From Paenibacillus xylaniclasticus (lineage in GTDB: Bacteria; Bacillota; Bacilli; Paenibacillales; Paenibacillaceae): a DNA stretch of 38,987 nt. The stretch lies in the NCBI RefSeq assembly GCF_004001065.1, contig NZ_BIML01000036.1, forward strand, positions 1-38,987, read 5' to 3'. The stretch's first letter is position 1. Every line of letters starts with the position of its first letter. Positions 18,031-26,638 of this stretch are shown here, in pieces. A program made the translations under genes and the position numbers. The notes under the pieces were generated by a model, which saw nothing but the letters and a program-made list of their open reading frames with translations, searched no databases and was not told where the DNA came from.

Positions 18031-19635
18031 ATGTTAAAGCCACGTAAAGCGGATATTTTTCCAAATATACTTGGGGAATTGCTTTTTGATTCTTATCAAG
18101 ATGAATTTAAATCTACATATGAAGTTTATTGGGGAATAGATTGCGATTTAAATATTTATTCTCAAGATATTAGTTACATATCATCCAAAATTAAAACGGA
18201 ATATGTGAGTAAAATAGAAAGGACACCTTATTGTCTTCGAATTTGGTTTGATCGTCGACAAGTAGAAGAGTTTGTAATAGAAAACTTTGAAAATATTAGC
18301 AGGCCCGTGAATGAATTTCGAAATAAGAGGATTCTAATAGAACATACAAGTATAAATCCGGTGCATCAATTACATATTGGTGCGGTAAGAGGAAGTTTTC
18401 TGGGAGAACAATTGAAAAGGATTTTCTCGGCAAATGGATCAGAAGTTAAAACTCATTTTTATGTAAATGATTTAGGTAAACAAGTGAAGACACTTCACTA
18501 CATCCTATCCAAAATATCTTTGGAAACATTTCGTTTTAGCTACACCATAGATGAATTGATTGGTGTTATTTACGCTATGGGAAATCTACTAATGAGCGGA
18601 AGGAAGTCTCGCTTTGAAGAGCTTTCCTTGAAGTATCCTGATATATCCGAATTGTTTACTAAGACTAATCTAAGTAAAAGTGAACTTGAACAATATCATA
18701 AGGGAGATAAGTATAGCGAACTGGATAAAGCTATATTAGATGCACTTAACGAGGACTTGAAGAGCATTAATATCTCGTTGGATCATTTCGATTTTGAAAG
18801 TGAGTATGGTAAAGCTGATTTGGAATCAATTTATGAATTAAATAGATGGATTCCTTTTCAGATTATTAACGGCTGCGTATGTATTAAATATAAAGATACG
18901 ATTATCCCTTTGATTAGAAGCGATGGTACTACTTTGTACTTTATGAGGGATATTTCTTATGCAAGAAAAAGAATGAGGAACTATGACTTAAGTATCAATG
19001 TAGTGGGGAATGATCAGGAAATACTTCAAGCAGCATTGAGTGATCTTCTCACATTTCTCGGAGAGAAACCTTTGCTAAGAGTTAATTTTGGGCTAATACG
19101 AGATAAAAACCTAAGATATTCGGCTCGCCAAGGTAAATTGTTAACAACAAAAATGATTAGAGAGAAGTATGGTGATGAAGGAATTACAAATTTGAAATTG
19201 AACCTATGCGGTATTAGAGCGGTAAAGAGCATCGTTTTATCGGATGAACATTTCTCTGGCGCTAGAAATAAATTCTTTAATAAAGTATATGAAAGCTGTA
19301 ATAATTTCTTGAAAAATTATAACCATTCTGACGAAGAAGCTAATGTTAATGCGAACCTAAACGAGGAAGAGGTTTGGTTATTTTTTAAACTTGTAATGAG
19401 ATACAGCGAAATTATAACACGAAGCATGTCGAGACTTGAACTACATAATTTGGTTCACTATGCTGTTTATCTAACATCGTGTTACAGCAAAATTATTCAT
19501 CGTTCCAATTCAAACAAAACAATTTTGTATCACGTGAGTCGCTTGTATAAGCAGATCATTACAGAGTTACTAACGTATTTAGGCGTGGAAGAGATCTGTG
19601 AACTTAAATCAAAAAATGAGGTATATGTGACGTGA
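18031..19635 (+). CDS. Archaeal-type arginyl-tRNA synthetase homologue inside the cluster
   Basis: A 534-residue class I aminoacyl-tRNA synthetase of the ArgRS family. The HIGH motif appears as HQLHIGAVRGS (His115), preceded by EHTSINP and followed by FYVNDLGKQV, which is the archaeal-type pattern rather than the usual bacterial one. RSDGTTLYFMRDISYARKR matches the ArgRS catalytic core, and the KMSKS position reads YSARQGK (363-369). A helical C-terminal anticodon-binding (DALR-type) domain appears present, so tRNA charging is possible. The start is ATG 18031 behind AAGGGGG; the longer frame lies inside the previous gene. Its stop overlaps the next start (GTGA), so it is firmly part of the operon. 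Possible roles: supplying Arg-tRNA or Arg-AMP as a building block, or resistance. Confidence 0.82.
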   Translation: MLKPRKADIFPNILGELLFDSYQDEFKSTYEVYWGIDCDLNIYSQDISYISSKIKTEYVSKIERTPYCLRIWFDRRQVEEFVIENFENISRPVNEFRNKRILIEHTSINPVHQLHIGAVRGSFLGEQLKRIFSANGSEVKTHFYVNDLGKQVKTLHYILSKISLETFRFSYTIDELIGVIYAMGNLLMSGRKSRFEELSLKYPDISELFTKTNLSKSELEQYHKGDKYSELDKAILDALNEDLKSINISLDHFDFESEYGKADLESIYELNRWIPFQIINGCVCIKYKDTIIPLIRSDGTTLYFMRDISYARKRMRNYDLSINVVGNDQEILQAALSDLLTFLGEKPLLRVNFGLIRDKNLRYSARQGKLLTTKMIREKYGDEGITNLKLNLCGIRAVKSIVLSDEHFSGARNKFFNKVYESCNNFLKNYNHSDEEANVNANLNEEEVWLFFKLVMRYSEIITRSMSRLELHNLVHYAVYLTSCYSKIIHRSNSNKTILYHVSRLYKQIITELLTYLGVEEICELKSKNEVYVT

Positions 19636-20600
19636 ATTTAAAATTCCCAGAAATCAGATACGGAACAGTTAAACATACCGCTGAGCATCCTGTAATTATT
19701 TCAAGTAAATCAGCATCAAAATATATATTTGATAAATTGGATTTCCTAAAGAGTCAGATTATTTATGAACCAAGTGAATTATCAAGAATTGATGTTGGTA
19801 AGTATGATACTTTATATGCAATTGGTGGTGGAGCAATAATTGATCAAGCCAAAATAATATCTAAGGAAAGAAATATGAGGCTTGTAATTATTCCTACGAT
19901 TATGGCTACAGATGCATGCTTTACGAATGTCGCAGCATTCCGTGAAAATGGTAGTGTTGAATATATTGATACTGGGTTCGCGGATGAGGTAGTTATAGAT
20001 ATTGATTATTTATTAACTGTTCCTTTTCAGTACCATTTATCATCTATAGGGGATATTTTAGCTATTCAATCTTCGTCTAAGGATTATATGACGGTAAGTC
20101 CCTTGACAAAACAGCATCTTGTTCGTATCTCGCTATCGCTTGTTAAAGAGGTATATGCATGTAGGGATATTCTACTGAAAAGAAACTCTGAAACGCTTGA
20201 GTTACTCATCGATTTATTAATTACAAAAGTTCAGTTAGGTTTAACTTTACAGTCGCCTGGGCTCGAAGAAGGGACAGAGCATTTTTTTGTTTATATCATT
20301 GAAAAGTATTTAAAACAACATTATCTGCATGGAGATTTAGTATTAGCAGGGATACTTGTCTCATCAGTATTACAGAATTGGGATAAGCATGAATCTCAAG
20401 AACTTATGTATTTAATATCTCAAATTCAAAAAAATCCGACCTTCTTAGCAGATGTAAATCTAGAAGGAGTAGTAGAAGAACTGTTGGCATACTGTTCTCA
20501 AAATAGAAGTATTAATTCTATGCTTTGTAATGAAAGGTATTCTAAAGTAATTGAAATAGAGAAGCTCAGTTGGATTAAAGAGTTTATTTCAGAAAAATAA
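19632..20600 (+). CDS. Glycerol-1-phosphate dehydrogenase-like (Fe/Zn alcohol dehydrogenase fold) enzyme
   Basis: A 322-residue NAD(P)-dependent metal dehydrogenase of the G1PDH/AraM/GldA branch of the dehydroquinate-synthase superfamily. The cofactor motif is AIGGGAIIDQAK, followed by IPTIMATDACFT as in glycerol dehydrogenases. Likely Zn ligands are Asp in SIGDILA, His in EGTEHFF and His in LHGDLVLAG. The GGGxxxD pattern argues against a sugar-phosphate cyclase such as 2-deoxy-scyllo-inosose synthase, though that family is related. I infer reduction of a keto or aldehyde intermediate of the pathway, perhaps from the neighbouring ALDH-like enzyme. GTG start overlaps the stop of the ArgRS-like gene. 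Confidence 0.72.
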   Translation: MNLKFPEIRYGTVKHTAEHPVIISSKSASKYIFDKLDFLKSQIIYEPSELSRIDVGKYDTLYAIGGGAIIDQAKIISKERNMRLVIIPTIMATDACFTNVAAFRENGSVEYIDTGFADEVVIDIDYLLTVPFQYHLSSIGDILAIQSSSKDYMTVSPLTKQHLVRISLSLVKEVYACRDILLKRNSETLELLIDLLITKVQLGLTLQSPGLEEGTEHFFVYIIEKYLKQHYLHGDLVLAGILVSSVLQNWDKHESQELMYLISQIQKNPTFLADVNLEGVVEELLAYCSQNRSINSMLCNERYSKVIEIEKLSWIKEFISEK

Positions 20601-20610
20601 GGAGGACAAA

Positions 20611-21726
20611 ATGAACGAGCGCAAAAAAGTTTTAGTTATTACGGCACATCCGGATGATGAATCTCTGTGGTTTACTAGTGTAATTAAGAGAAATGATACA
20701 GATCTAGTATGTGTAACATGTGGGGATTCAGATGAAGTTCGCGTGCGGAGAGAGGCCGAGCTAAGAGAAGCAGCCGCTTTATTAGGAATAAAGGAGCTTA
20801 CAATACTATACTTTAATGATATATTTGAGCAACGCTTAGATCTTGAAGAGTTAACAGAAAGGCTGCGACCGTTCACAGAGAGAACCTATTCTGAAGTTTA
20901 TACGCATGGAATATACGGTGATACGAATGAGCATTATCATCATCAAGATATCTCGTATATTGTTCATAAATTGTTTGATAATGTTTTCTCCACTGCATGG
21001 AACTTGTACCCGGACAAAGTAAATACTTTAACTGAAGAAGAGTATAGATTGAAGAAATATATAATGGGGACAATATATCATATCGAATATAAATTATTAA
21101 AAACGACATATGAATTGAGCTCGATAGAAAAGTTTATAAGGTTAAATAAAGCTGCGGTTGATATTTATTACTGGGGTATAGGAAATTTTGGAGATAATCA
21201 TGAATTGTTAGGGAACAAATATACAGATATTTGGGGATATGGAAAAAGTCAGTACGAACAAGAGAGACATGATACAATTAATGAGTTTATCTATCATACA
21301 AATGCACGTAGAGTTTTAGAGATTGGCGCTCATGAAGGTTTATTGACCGAGAAGATAGCGAATCATGCGGAAGTGATTTGTACCGAAAAAGCTGACGTAT
21401 ATAAACGTAAGTTAAGGGAAAAAGGGTTTCAGGTTGTCGAGGAATTTAATTCAAGTGATTACGACCTCATAGTAATTGCAAGCGTTTTAGAATACATGCC
21501 AGATGCGGAAGATTTTCTTGAGAGGTTAAACTCTGATTTTCTTGTGGTAGAGATCATTAATACTGCAGGAATGGAACGTGAGCTAGATGTGCTAAATACT
21601 AAATACACATGTTTGAAGAGTAAAGTTATTCTACCAAGATGGGAAGATATGTATCACGGGGAGGAGAAGGAAAATTTACAGGTTTATCGTTTAGGCTGTC
21701 AAGTGAAATTGTTTAAAAGGAAGTAA
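20611..21726 (+). CDS. PIG-L deacetylase fused to a methyltransferase-like domain
   Basis: A 371-residue two-domain protein. Residues 1 to about 200 are a PIG-L/LmbE-type Zn-dependent N-deacetylase: AHPDDE (12-17) and the downstream His cluster HYHHQD (about 108-113). Residues about 215-371 resemble a SAM-dependent methyltransferase of the NodS type: RRVLEIGAHEGLLTEKIA, a later acidic strand end, and DLIVIASVLEYMPD. PIG-L proteins remove N-acetyl from GlcNAc units in mycothiol, aminoglycoside and streptothricin-type pathways. Next to two glycosyltransferases this suggests GlcNAc transfer, deacetylation, and possibly N-methylation of the freed amine. ATG 20611 has AAGGAGGAC upstream. Confidence 0.82.
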   Translation: MNERKKVLVITAHPDDESLWFTSVIKRNDTDLVCVTCGDSDEVRVRREAELREAAALLGIKELTILYFNDIFEQRLDLEELTERLRPFTERTYSEVYTHGIYGDTNEHYHHQDISYIVHKLFDNVFSTAWNLYPDKVNTLTEEEYRLKKYIMGTIYHIEYKLLKTTYELSSIEKFIRLNKAAVDIYYWGIGNFGDNHELLGNKYTDIWGYGKSQYEQERHDTINEFIYHTNARRVLEIGAHEGLLTEKIANHAEVICTEKADVYKRKLREKGFQVVEEFNSSDYDLIVIASVLEYMPDAEDFLERLNSDFLVVEIINTAGMERELDVLNTKYTCLKSKVILPRWEDMYHGEEKENLQVYRLGCQVKLFKRK

Positions 21727-21769
21727 TCTATTAATTTCCGTCTGTTATGTTCATTGGAGGTAATGCAAA

Positions 21770-22966
21770 GTGAAAGTGATGCAAATATCGTACGATTACC
21801 CGCCAAACAGTCAGTGGGGAACTGGGAATCATGTTTCATATATATCAGATCATTTAGCAAGGAAACATTTCGTTACAGTTGTGACGAGAAACTATTCTGG
21901 ATTAGCGGAAACTGATACTGGAATTCAAAGTGGTATGCCTCGAATTCTAAGATGTGATGCTAATTTTGATCGAGAAAAGCTCATTTATCCAGATAATCCT
22001 ACTGATAGTTTCCATACAATAGATGGGGTTTTGGATTTTTGTGATCAGATGACTGAGGTCGTTTTGAGTTCTTGTGAAAGGCCGGATATTATTCATAATC
22101 ATACATGGTTTACTTTTCCTATTGCACGTGAACTATCCGAAATATGGAAGGTCCCTATTGTTTCAACACTGCATCTTATTTCTAATCAATACTCAGAGAG
22201 TGGATTAAGAGATACGCAAAAATATGGATGGCACGCGATGATCGCTTTAGAGGAAGTATGGTTAAGGAATTCCGAGAAAATAATCGTTCCTTCACAAGCT
22301 ACAAAAAAATATTTAACCCAATTATATCCTTGGGCCGAGGAAGTTGTTGTCGTTCATGAACATCCGAATCCTGATACGAAAGTTAAAAAGAATTACAATT
22401 CAGGAGAAACGTTTCAAATATTAAGTGTTGGAAGAATCGTTCCAGAGAAAGGTCTATTCTCCATATTAGAAGCTTTAAAGAATTTGAAGAATAAACGAAT
22501 AGTGTGGACGATTGCTGGAGACGGAAACCAAAGGGAAGAGCTGTTGTCTGCAGCTTTAGCTCATGGTATTAATGTCGATTGGAAAGGGAAATTGCCAACA
22601 GAAGAAATAAACGCACTCTACTGCGAAGCTGATCTATTGGTAGTACCATCTCTAACAGAAACCTATGGTTTAGTTGTTAGAGAAGCAATGCAGAGTGGTA
22701 CTCCTATTATCGCCAGCGACATTCCGTCATTTGCAACATTACTTACTCACCGAGAATCAGGAATTCTTGTACCTTTGGAAGATACTAATGGACAGAAAAG
22801 AATGGATCCACATAGTCTTACTGAATGGATATCGGTGCTTATGAATGATTATGATCTAAGAAAAAAAATAGGTGAAGGGGCTCTTACTCAAGCGAAGAGT
22901 AGTAATAATATAAATAACTATATGAAAGCGCTTGAAGATATATATGTAAGTTGTATCAAAAAATAG
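21770..22966 (+). CDS. GT4-family glycosyltransferase
   Basis: A 398-residue GT-B fold glycosyltransferase. The N-terminal domain begins MQISYDYPPNSQWGTGNHV, with the Gly-rich acceptor loop. The C-terminal nucleotide-sugar domain has ILSVGRIVPEKGL and the EX7E-type signature TETYGLVVREAMQSG. In 2-deoxystreptamine and mycothiol pathways such enzymes transfer GlcNAc, which a PIG-L deacetylase then processes; the adjacent deacetylase makes that role likely here (inference). It starts with GTG 21770 behind GGAGG. No membrane segment is evident. Confidence 0.85.
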   Translation: MKVMQISYDYPPNSQWGTGNHVSYISDHLARKHFVTVVTRNYSGLAETDTGIQSGMPRILRCDANFDREKLIYPDNPTDSFHTIDGVLDFCDQMTEVVLSSCERPDIIHNHTWFTFPIARELSEIWKVPIVSTLHLISNQYSESGLRDTQKYGWHAMIALEEVWLRNSEKIIVPSQATKKYLTQLYPWAEEVVVVHEHPNPDTKVKKNYNSGETFQILSVGRIVPEKGLFSILEALKNLKNKRIVWTIAGDGNQREELLSAALAHGINVDWKGKLPTEEINALYCEADLLVVPSLTETYGLVVREAMQSGTPIIASDIPSFATLLTHRESGILVPLEDTNGQKRMDPHSLTEWISVLMNDYDLRKKIGEGALTQAKSSNNINNYMKALEDIYVSCIKK

Positions 22967-23016
22967 GCCGCACTTTGGCTGTTAAACGTTAAACAATTAT
23001 AAGAGGTGTGATTACT

Positions 23017-23265
23017 TTGAATAGAGACCAGTTACAAAAAAAGATAGTTGATATATTAATGGATATCTTCCCAGGTAGTCGGATCGAGTCGCCTGATCAG
23101 GATCTCAGGAAACAGGTTCAATTGGACTCGCTTACGTTCGTGCAATTTGTAACTGAGTTAGAGGATGAATTCTCGATTGAAATTGATGGGGATTATCTTG
23201 ACATCAATCGGTTTTCAACAATTAATAAAGTAATACAGCTAATGGAAGAGATACAGGGGCAATAA
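23017..23265 (+). CDS. Acyl carrier protein (second of two)
   Basis: An 82-residue carrier protein with Ser38 in VQLDSLTFVQF as the phosphopantetheine site, and acidic ELEDEFSIEIDGD after it. It is clearly different from the first ACP, so the two may carry different acyl groups or serve different partners. I use TTG 23017 as start because AAGAGGTG at 23001-23008 then lies 8 bases upstream; GTG 23008 falls within that site. It sits a few genes before the acyl-adenylating ligase. Confidence 0.87.
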   Translation: MNRDQLQKKIVDILMDIFPGSRIESPDQDLRKQVQLDSLTFVQFVTELEDEFSIEIDGDYLDINRFSTINKVIQLMEEIQGQ

Positions 23266-23294
23266 AAATATACAGCACATCGGCGGTGGCTAAA

Positions 23295-24167
23295 ATGAGT
23301 GTAGATATAGTTATACCAATATATAACCAAGGGGCGGCACTGCAACGAGTACTTGATGGTTTTGAGAAACAAGTAACTTCATATCGTTACCAAGTAATCG
23401 TTGTAGATGATGGTTCAACAGAGGATATAGAATCAATTGTAAGTTCCTTTAGTGATAAAATTCTATATGTTTATCAAGAAAATAAGGGGAGAGCTGCCGC
23501 TAGAAATAAAGGTGTATTGGAAGGGAATGGTGAATATATTATTTTCTGTGATGGCGACCGAATACCTGGTCCGAAATTTATAGAGGAACATTTAAGTACT
23601 TTAAGCAATAATGAAGATTTAGTAGTAATAGGCTGTCCTAAAGAGATATTTAAACATGATAATTACAATGAAGTCAGAGCAATAGTCGAACAGGATTTAA
23701 CTAGCGCCAAGCTAACTCCATTTACTAAGAGTGTTCTTAACCTTTATGACGAAAATGGTGAAACAGATTCTGGAATCCCATGGGTAAGTACATTTAGTGG
23801 AAACATGTCGTTAAAAAGAAGTGTGTTTGAAAGCTTTCTATTTGATGAAGGTTTCAAAAACTGGGGATTTGAAAATATTGAACTAGGCTATAGATTATTC
23901 ATAAATGGGATTTCCTTTAAGTACAATAGTTTGGCAATAAATTATCATCTTGCCCATGCAAGAGAAAAAAATTTTTACGATAACGGAATAGAACATAGTT
24001 GTCAATACATGTTGAAGAAGCATGGACTACATGCAATGGAAGAACTAAAACAATTTATTTTAGGGCAGATATCTCTGCAAGATTTCGAAAGAAATTCAGG
24101 AAATGAGAAATCCTCTTGGATAAATTCGGCTAAAAAAAATATATATAATCGAATAATAAAGATATAG
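23295..24167 (+). CDS. GT2-family glycosyltransferase with galactosyltransferase-type C-terminus
   Basis: A 290-residue GT-A fold glycosyltransferase. It shows VDIVIPIYNQG, VVDDGSTED, the metal-binding CDGDR (DxD-type) and, at about residue 195, the WGFENIELGYRL motif of the C-terminal domain shared by beta-1,4-galactosyltransferases and chondroitin-polymerase-type enzymes, where the acidic pair is catalytic. It would add a second sugar to the product; donor and acceptor are unknown. Start ATG 23295 is preferred, since GGTGG lies 5 bases upstream; GTG 23286 in the same frame is possible. Confidence 0.82.
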   Translation: MSVDIVIPIYNQGAALQRVLDGFEKQVTSYRYQVIVVDDGSTEDIESIVSSFSDKILYVYQENKGRAAARNKGVLEGNGEYIIFCDGDRIPGPKFIEEHLSTLSNNEDLVVIGCPKEIFKHDNYNEVRAIVEQDLTSAKLTPFTKSVLNLYDENGETDSGIPWVSTFSGNMSLKRSVFESFLFDEGFKNWGFENIELGYRLFINGISFKYNSLAINYHLAHAREKNFYDNGIEHSCQYMLKKHGLHAMEELKQFILGQISLQDFERNSGNEKSSWINSAKKNIYNRIIKI

Positions 24168-24192
24168 ATTCAATAAGGATTGGTGCTGTTCA

Positions 24193-25665
24193 GTGTTAAT
24201 ACAAGACATTTTAAAAAAATCAAAGGAAGAGGACCCGGAAGCGGTAGCTATTTATACTACGGACAGTTACTTAACATATGAACAACTCTATAATGAAAGT
24301 GTCAGATTGCATCTTCAACTCATACAGCGAAAAATTGAAAGAAGAAAGAGAATAGGCATTTTCTTTAATAATAGCCCTGATTTTATTATCGTTTTTTTTG
24401 CTATATTAATGTCAGATTGCATTGCTGTTCCATTGCCTTATAATGGTAATTGTAATGAGATTATACGGCTTATTAATATTTGTGATATAGATATAGTATT
24501 ATCCAAAAACACTGAAGAAATAAGTGATCATAATTGGATTATTACAAGTCGTTTGAATCAAGATGTCGTCTTTGGGGATGGAAATTCTGAATATGAAGAA
24601 GCTTCTACAGACCCAAATGAAGTTGCGGTTCTATTGGCGACATCAGGAACTACTAGTGATCCCAAAGTAATTCAATTATCTCACAGAAATATTTTCACCA
24701 ATTCGCATGCACATGCCAATGCTATTAAGTTAGATAAGAGAGACATATTCGCAGTTACTATGCCGCTTCACTTTAGCTCTACATTAACCACGCAACTTCT
24801 TTCATGCATAATCTCACGAACAACACTAGCATTATTTGAACTGCCTTTATTGCCAAAGAAACTAATCCATCATTTGAATACTATTCCGGTAACCTGTTTT
24901 GCATGTGTTCCTACAACTCTAAAAATGTTAGTGAACGAATCTCAAAAGAAGAATATTACGCTAAGTAATACAATACATACTATTGTTGTGAGTGGCGCAG
25001 CATTAGAGGAAGAAGTATACAAGCTTGCGCAATTGGTTTTTCCACGAGCTAAAATCCTTCAAACATATGGTTTGTCGGAAGCCTCCCCAAGAGTATCGAT
25101 TATGTCCAGGGATGATATTTCACTATCTTGTGGTAAAGCAGTTGAAGGTGTTTCGATTTTTGTTGTACGAGAAAATGGTCAGCGATGTAATTACAACGAG
25201 GTCGGGCAGATAGTCGTTTCTGGAGATAATATTATGATGGGCTACTATAAAAACGATGAAGATACTAAAAAAGTAATTAAAGACGGAGAGTTATATACTG
25301 GAGATTTAGGTTATTTGGATGAACAGGAACGTCTTTTTATTGTTGGAAGAATAAAGAATATTATTAATGTTGGCGGATCTAATGTATATCCAGAAGAAAT
25401 TGAACAGCTGCTGAGAAACCATCCGGAAATTTCAGATGTCATTGTTATAGGTGAGGAGGATACATTGCTTGGTGAAATTCCGGTAGCATATGTGAGACTG
25501 ATAAACAATTCAACTAAGATTAGCGGAATAGAACTGAAACAATATTTATCTAATTTGTTGGCGCCATATAAAATACCGAAACATTTTTATTCTGTTGATG
25601 AAATTCAAAAAACAAGTACAGGAAAATTAATTAGGCGTTCAATACGTGAAAAGAGGCAACTATGA
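24193..25665 (+). CDS. AMP-forming acyl ligase (acyl-ACP or acyl-CoA synthetase)
   Basis: A 490-residue stand-alone ANL-superfamily enzyme that adenylates a carboxylic acid and passes it to a thiol. All core motifs are present: LLATSGTTSDPKVIQLSH (A3), QTYGLSEASPRVS (A5), LYTGDLGYLD (A7), GRIKNIINVGGSNVYPEEIE (A8) and the C-terminal catalytic Lys in KTSTGKLIRRS (A10). There are no PKS or NRPS modules nearby, so one of the two free ACPs is the likely acceptor. The acid substrate cannot be read from sequence. GTG 24193 start with AAGGAT upstream; the stop overlaps the next ATG. Confidence 0.86.
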   Translation: MLIQDILKKSKEEDPEAVAIYTTDSYLTYEQLYNESVRLHLQLIQRKIERRKRIGIFFNNSPDFIIVFFAILMSDCIAVPLPYNGNCNEIIRLINICDIDIVLSKNTEEISDHNWIITSRLNQDVVFGDGNSEYEEASTDPNEVAVLLATSGTTSDPKVIQLSHRNIFTNSHAHANAIKLDKRDIFAVTMPLHFSSTLTTQLLSCIISRTTLALFELPLLPKKLIHHLNTIPVTCFACVPTTLKMLVNESQKKNITLSNTIHTIVVSGAALEEEVYKLAQLVFPRAKILQTYGLSEASPRVSIMSRDDISLSCGKAVEGVSIFVVRENGQRCNYNEVGQIVVSGDNIMMGYYKNDEDTKKVIKDGELYTGDLGYLDEQERLFIVGRIKNIINVGGSNVYPEEIEQLLRNHPEISDVIVIGEEDTLLGEIPVAYVRLINNSTKISGIELKQYLSNLLAPYKIPKHFYSVDEIQKTSTGKLIRRSIREKRQL

Positions 25666-26615
25666 AAATAGATATTCAGTTAGTGGAAAAAGACAACTCG
25701 TTAAATTGTTTTGAGTGTTCGATTGCAACTGTGTCGAACTATTACGGTATAGATTGTGATTTGATTTTTATACCGGCATGGGATTTCAATTATGATACTA
25801 ATTCAACGCTATCAATAGGGAAGAAAGTTTCATTGGGGCAACATTATTTTGAGCAGATAGAGGTTTTGAAAAAGTACCATGGCTTAAAAACAACATTCTC
25901 TAAAGTCCCATACAAAGAAATTGATTATGTAGTAGCGAGTGAGCTCGAATTAGGAAAACCAGTTGAGGTTTGGATAAAAAAATCAAGTTGTCCTTGGGAT
26001 ATAGATTATGGGACCGAGGTGAACTTCGTTGATCACAGCTTTTTAATCATTGGAAAAGATTCAATAGGAAACTATATTTGTGCAGATAGTTATTATTCTA
26101 AGAATGGTGTTATATTACCACGAGAAGATTTTATGAAAGGTGCTTTTGCTTTTAGCGTGTTTGAAAGATGTGATATAGGCTCTGTTTCATGGCAAGACTT
26201 GCTTAATCAGTTAATTGAACGTTACGAAAAAAATAATACTCATGATAAATTAATTGAATTTTCTAAAGATATAGAGAATAATTTAAATTTTGAAGAAGAA
26301 TTAGCGAATTATACATTACAAGATTTAAGGATTGCGCCGTTACTTTGGAATATGGAAGACATAGGGAAGGCGAGTAAAAAATTTATAAGGGCTTTGACTT
26401 TTCTTCAAAATAGAAAAATTTGTGGTGAGTACGATGTATTATTTGAGCTTCTGTCTCAGGAGTCAAAGTGTTGGGATCTTACGCGAGCATTGCTCGTTAA
26501 GATGAAAATTCGAGGAGCAAATATCTCATTAATTAGTTCAGTTGTAAATAAAATAACGGAAGTTGCTGCTCTGAGAAAGTCAATTATTAAATGTTTATCT
26601 AATATGAGTTCGTAA
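25662..26615 (+). CDS. BtrH-like thiol acyltransferase (C39-peptidase fold)
   Basis: A 317-residue protein whose first half resembles the N-terminal domain of butirosin protein BtrH, which moves the ACP-bound side chain onto an aminoglycoside amine. The catalytic set can be placed: Cys16 in LNCFECSIATVS, His125 in NFVDHSFLIIG and Asp142 in CADSYY. The second half is helical and family-specific. With two ACPs and an acyl ligase in the same operon, the simplest reading is that it transfers an acyl group from ACP to an amino group on the sugar scaffold. Its ATG overlaps the ligase stop (ATGA), which ties the two enzymes together. Confidence 0.72.
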   Translation: MKIDIQLVEKDNSLNCFECSIATVSNYYGIDCDLIFIPAWDFNYDTNSTLSIGKKVSLGQHYFEQIEVLKKYHGLKTTFSKVPYKEIDYVVASELELGKPVEVWIKKSSCPWDIDYGTEVNFVDHSFLIIGKDSIGNYICADSYYSKNGVILPREDFMKGAFAFSVFERCDIGSVSWQDLLNQLIERYEKNNTHDKLIEFSKDIENNLNFEEELANYTLQDLRIAPLLWNMEDIGKASKKFIRALTFLQNRKICGEYDVLFELLSQESKCWDLTRALLVKMKIRGANISLISSVVNKITEVAALRKSIIKCLSNMSS

Positions 26616-26638
26616 AAAAGAAGGTGGTAACCATTTTT

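Noticed and set aside
19632-20600. 2-deoxy-scyllo-inosose synthase or dehydroquinate synthase
   Set aside because: The cofactor motif is GGGxxxDxAK and the TDACFT segment follows, as in G1PDH/glycerol dehydrogenases; the cyclase pattern is different and the protein is shorter.
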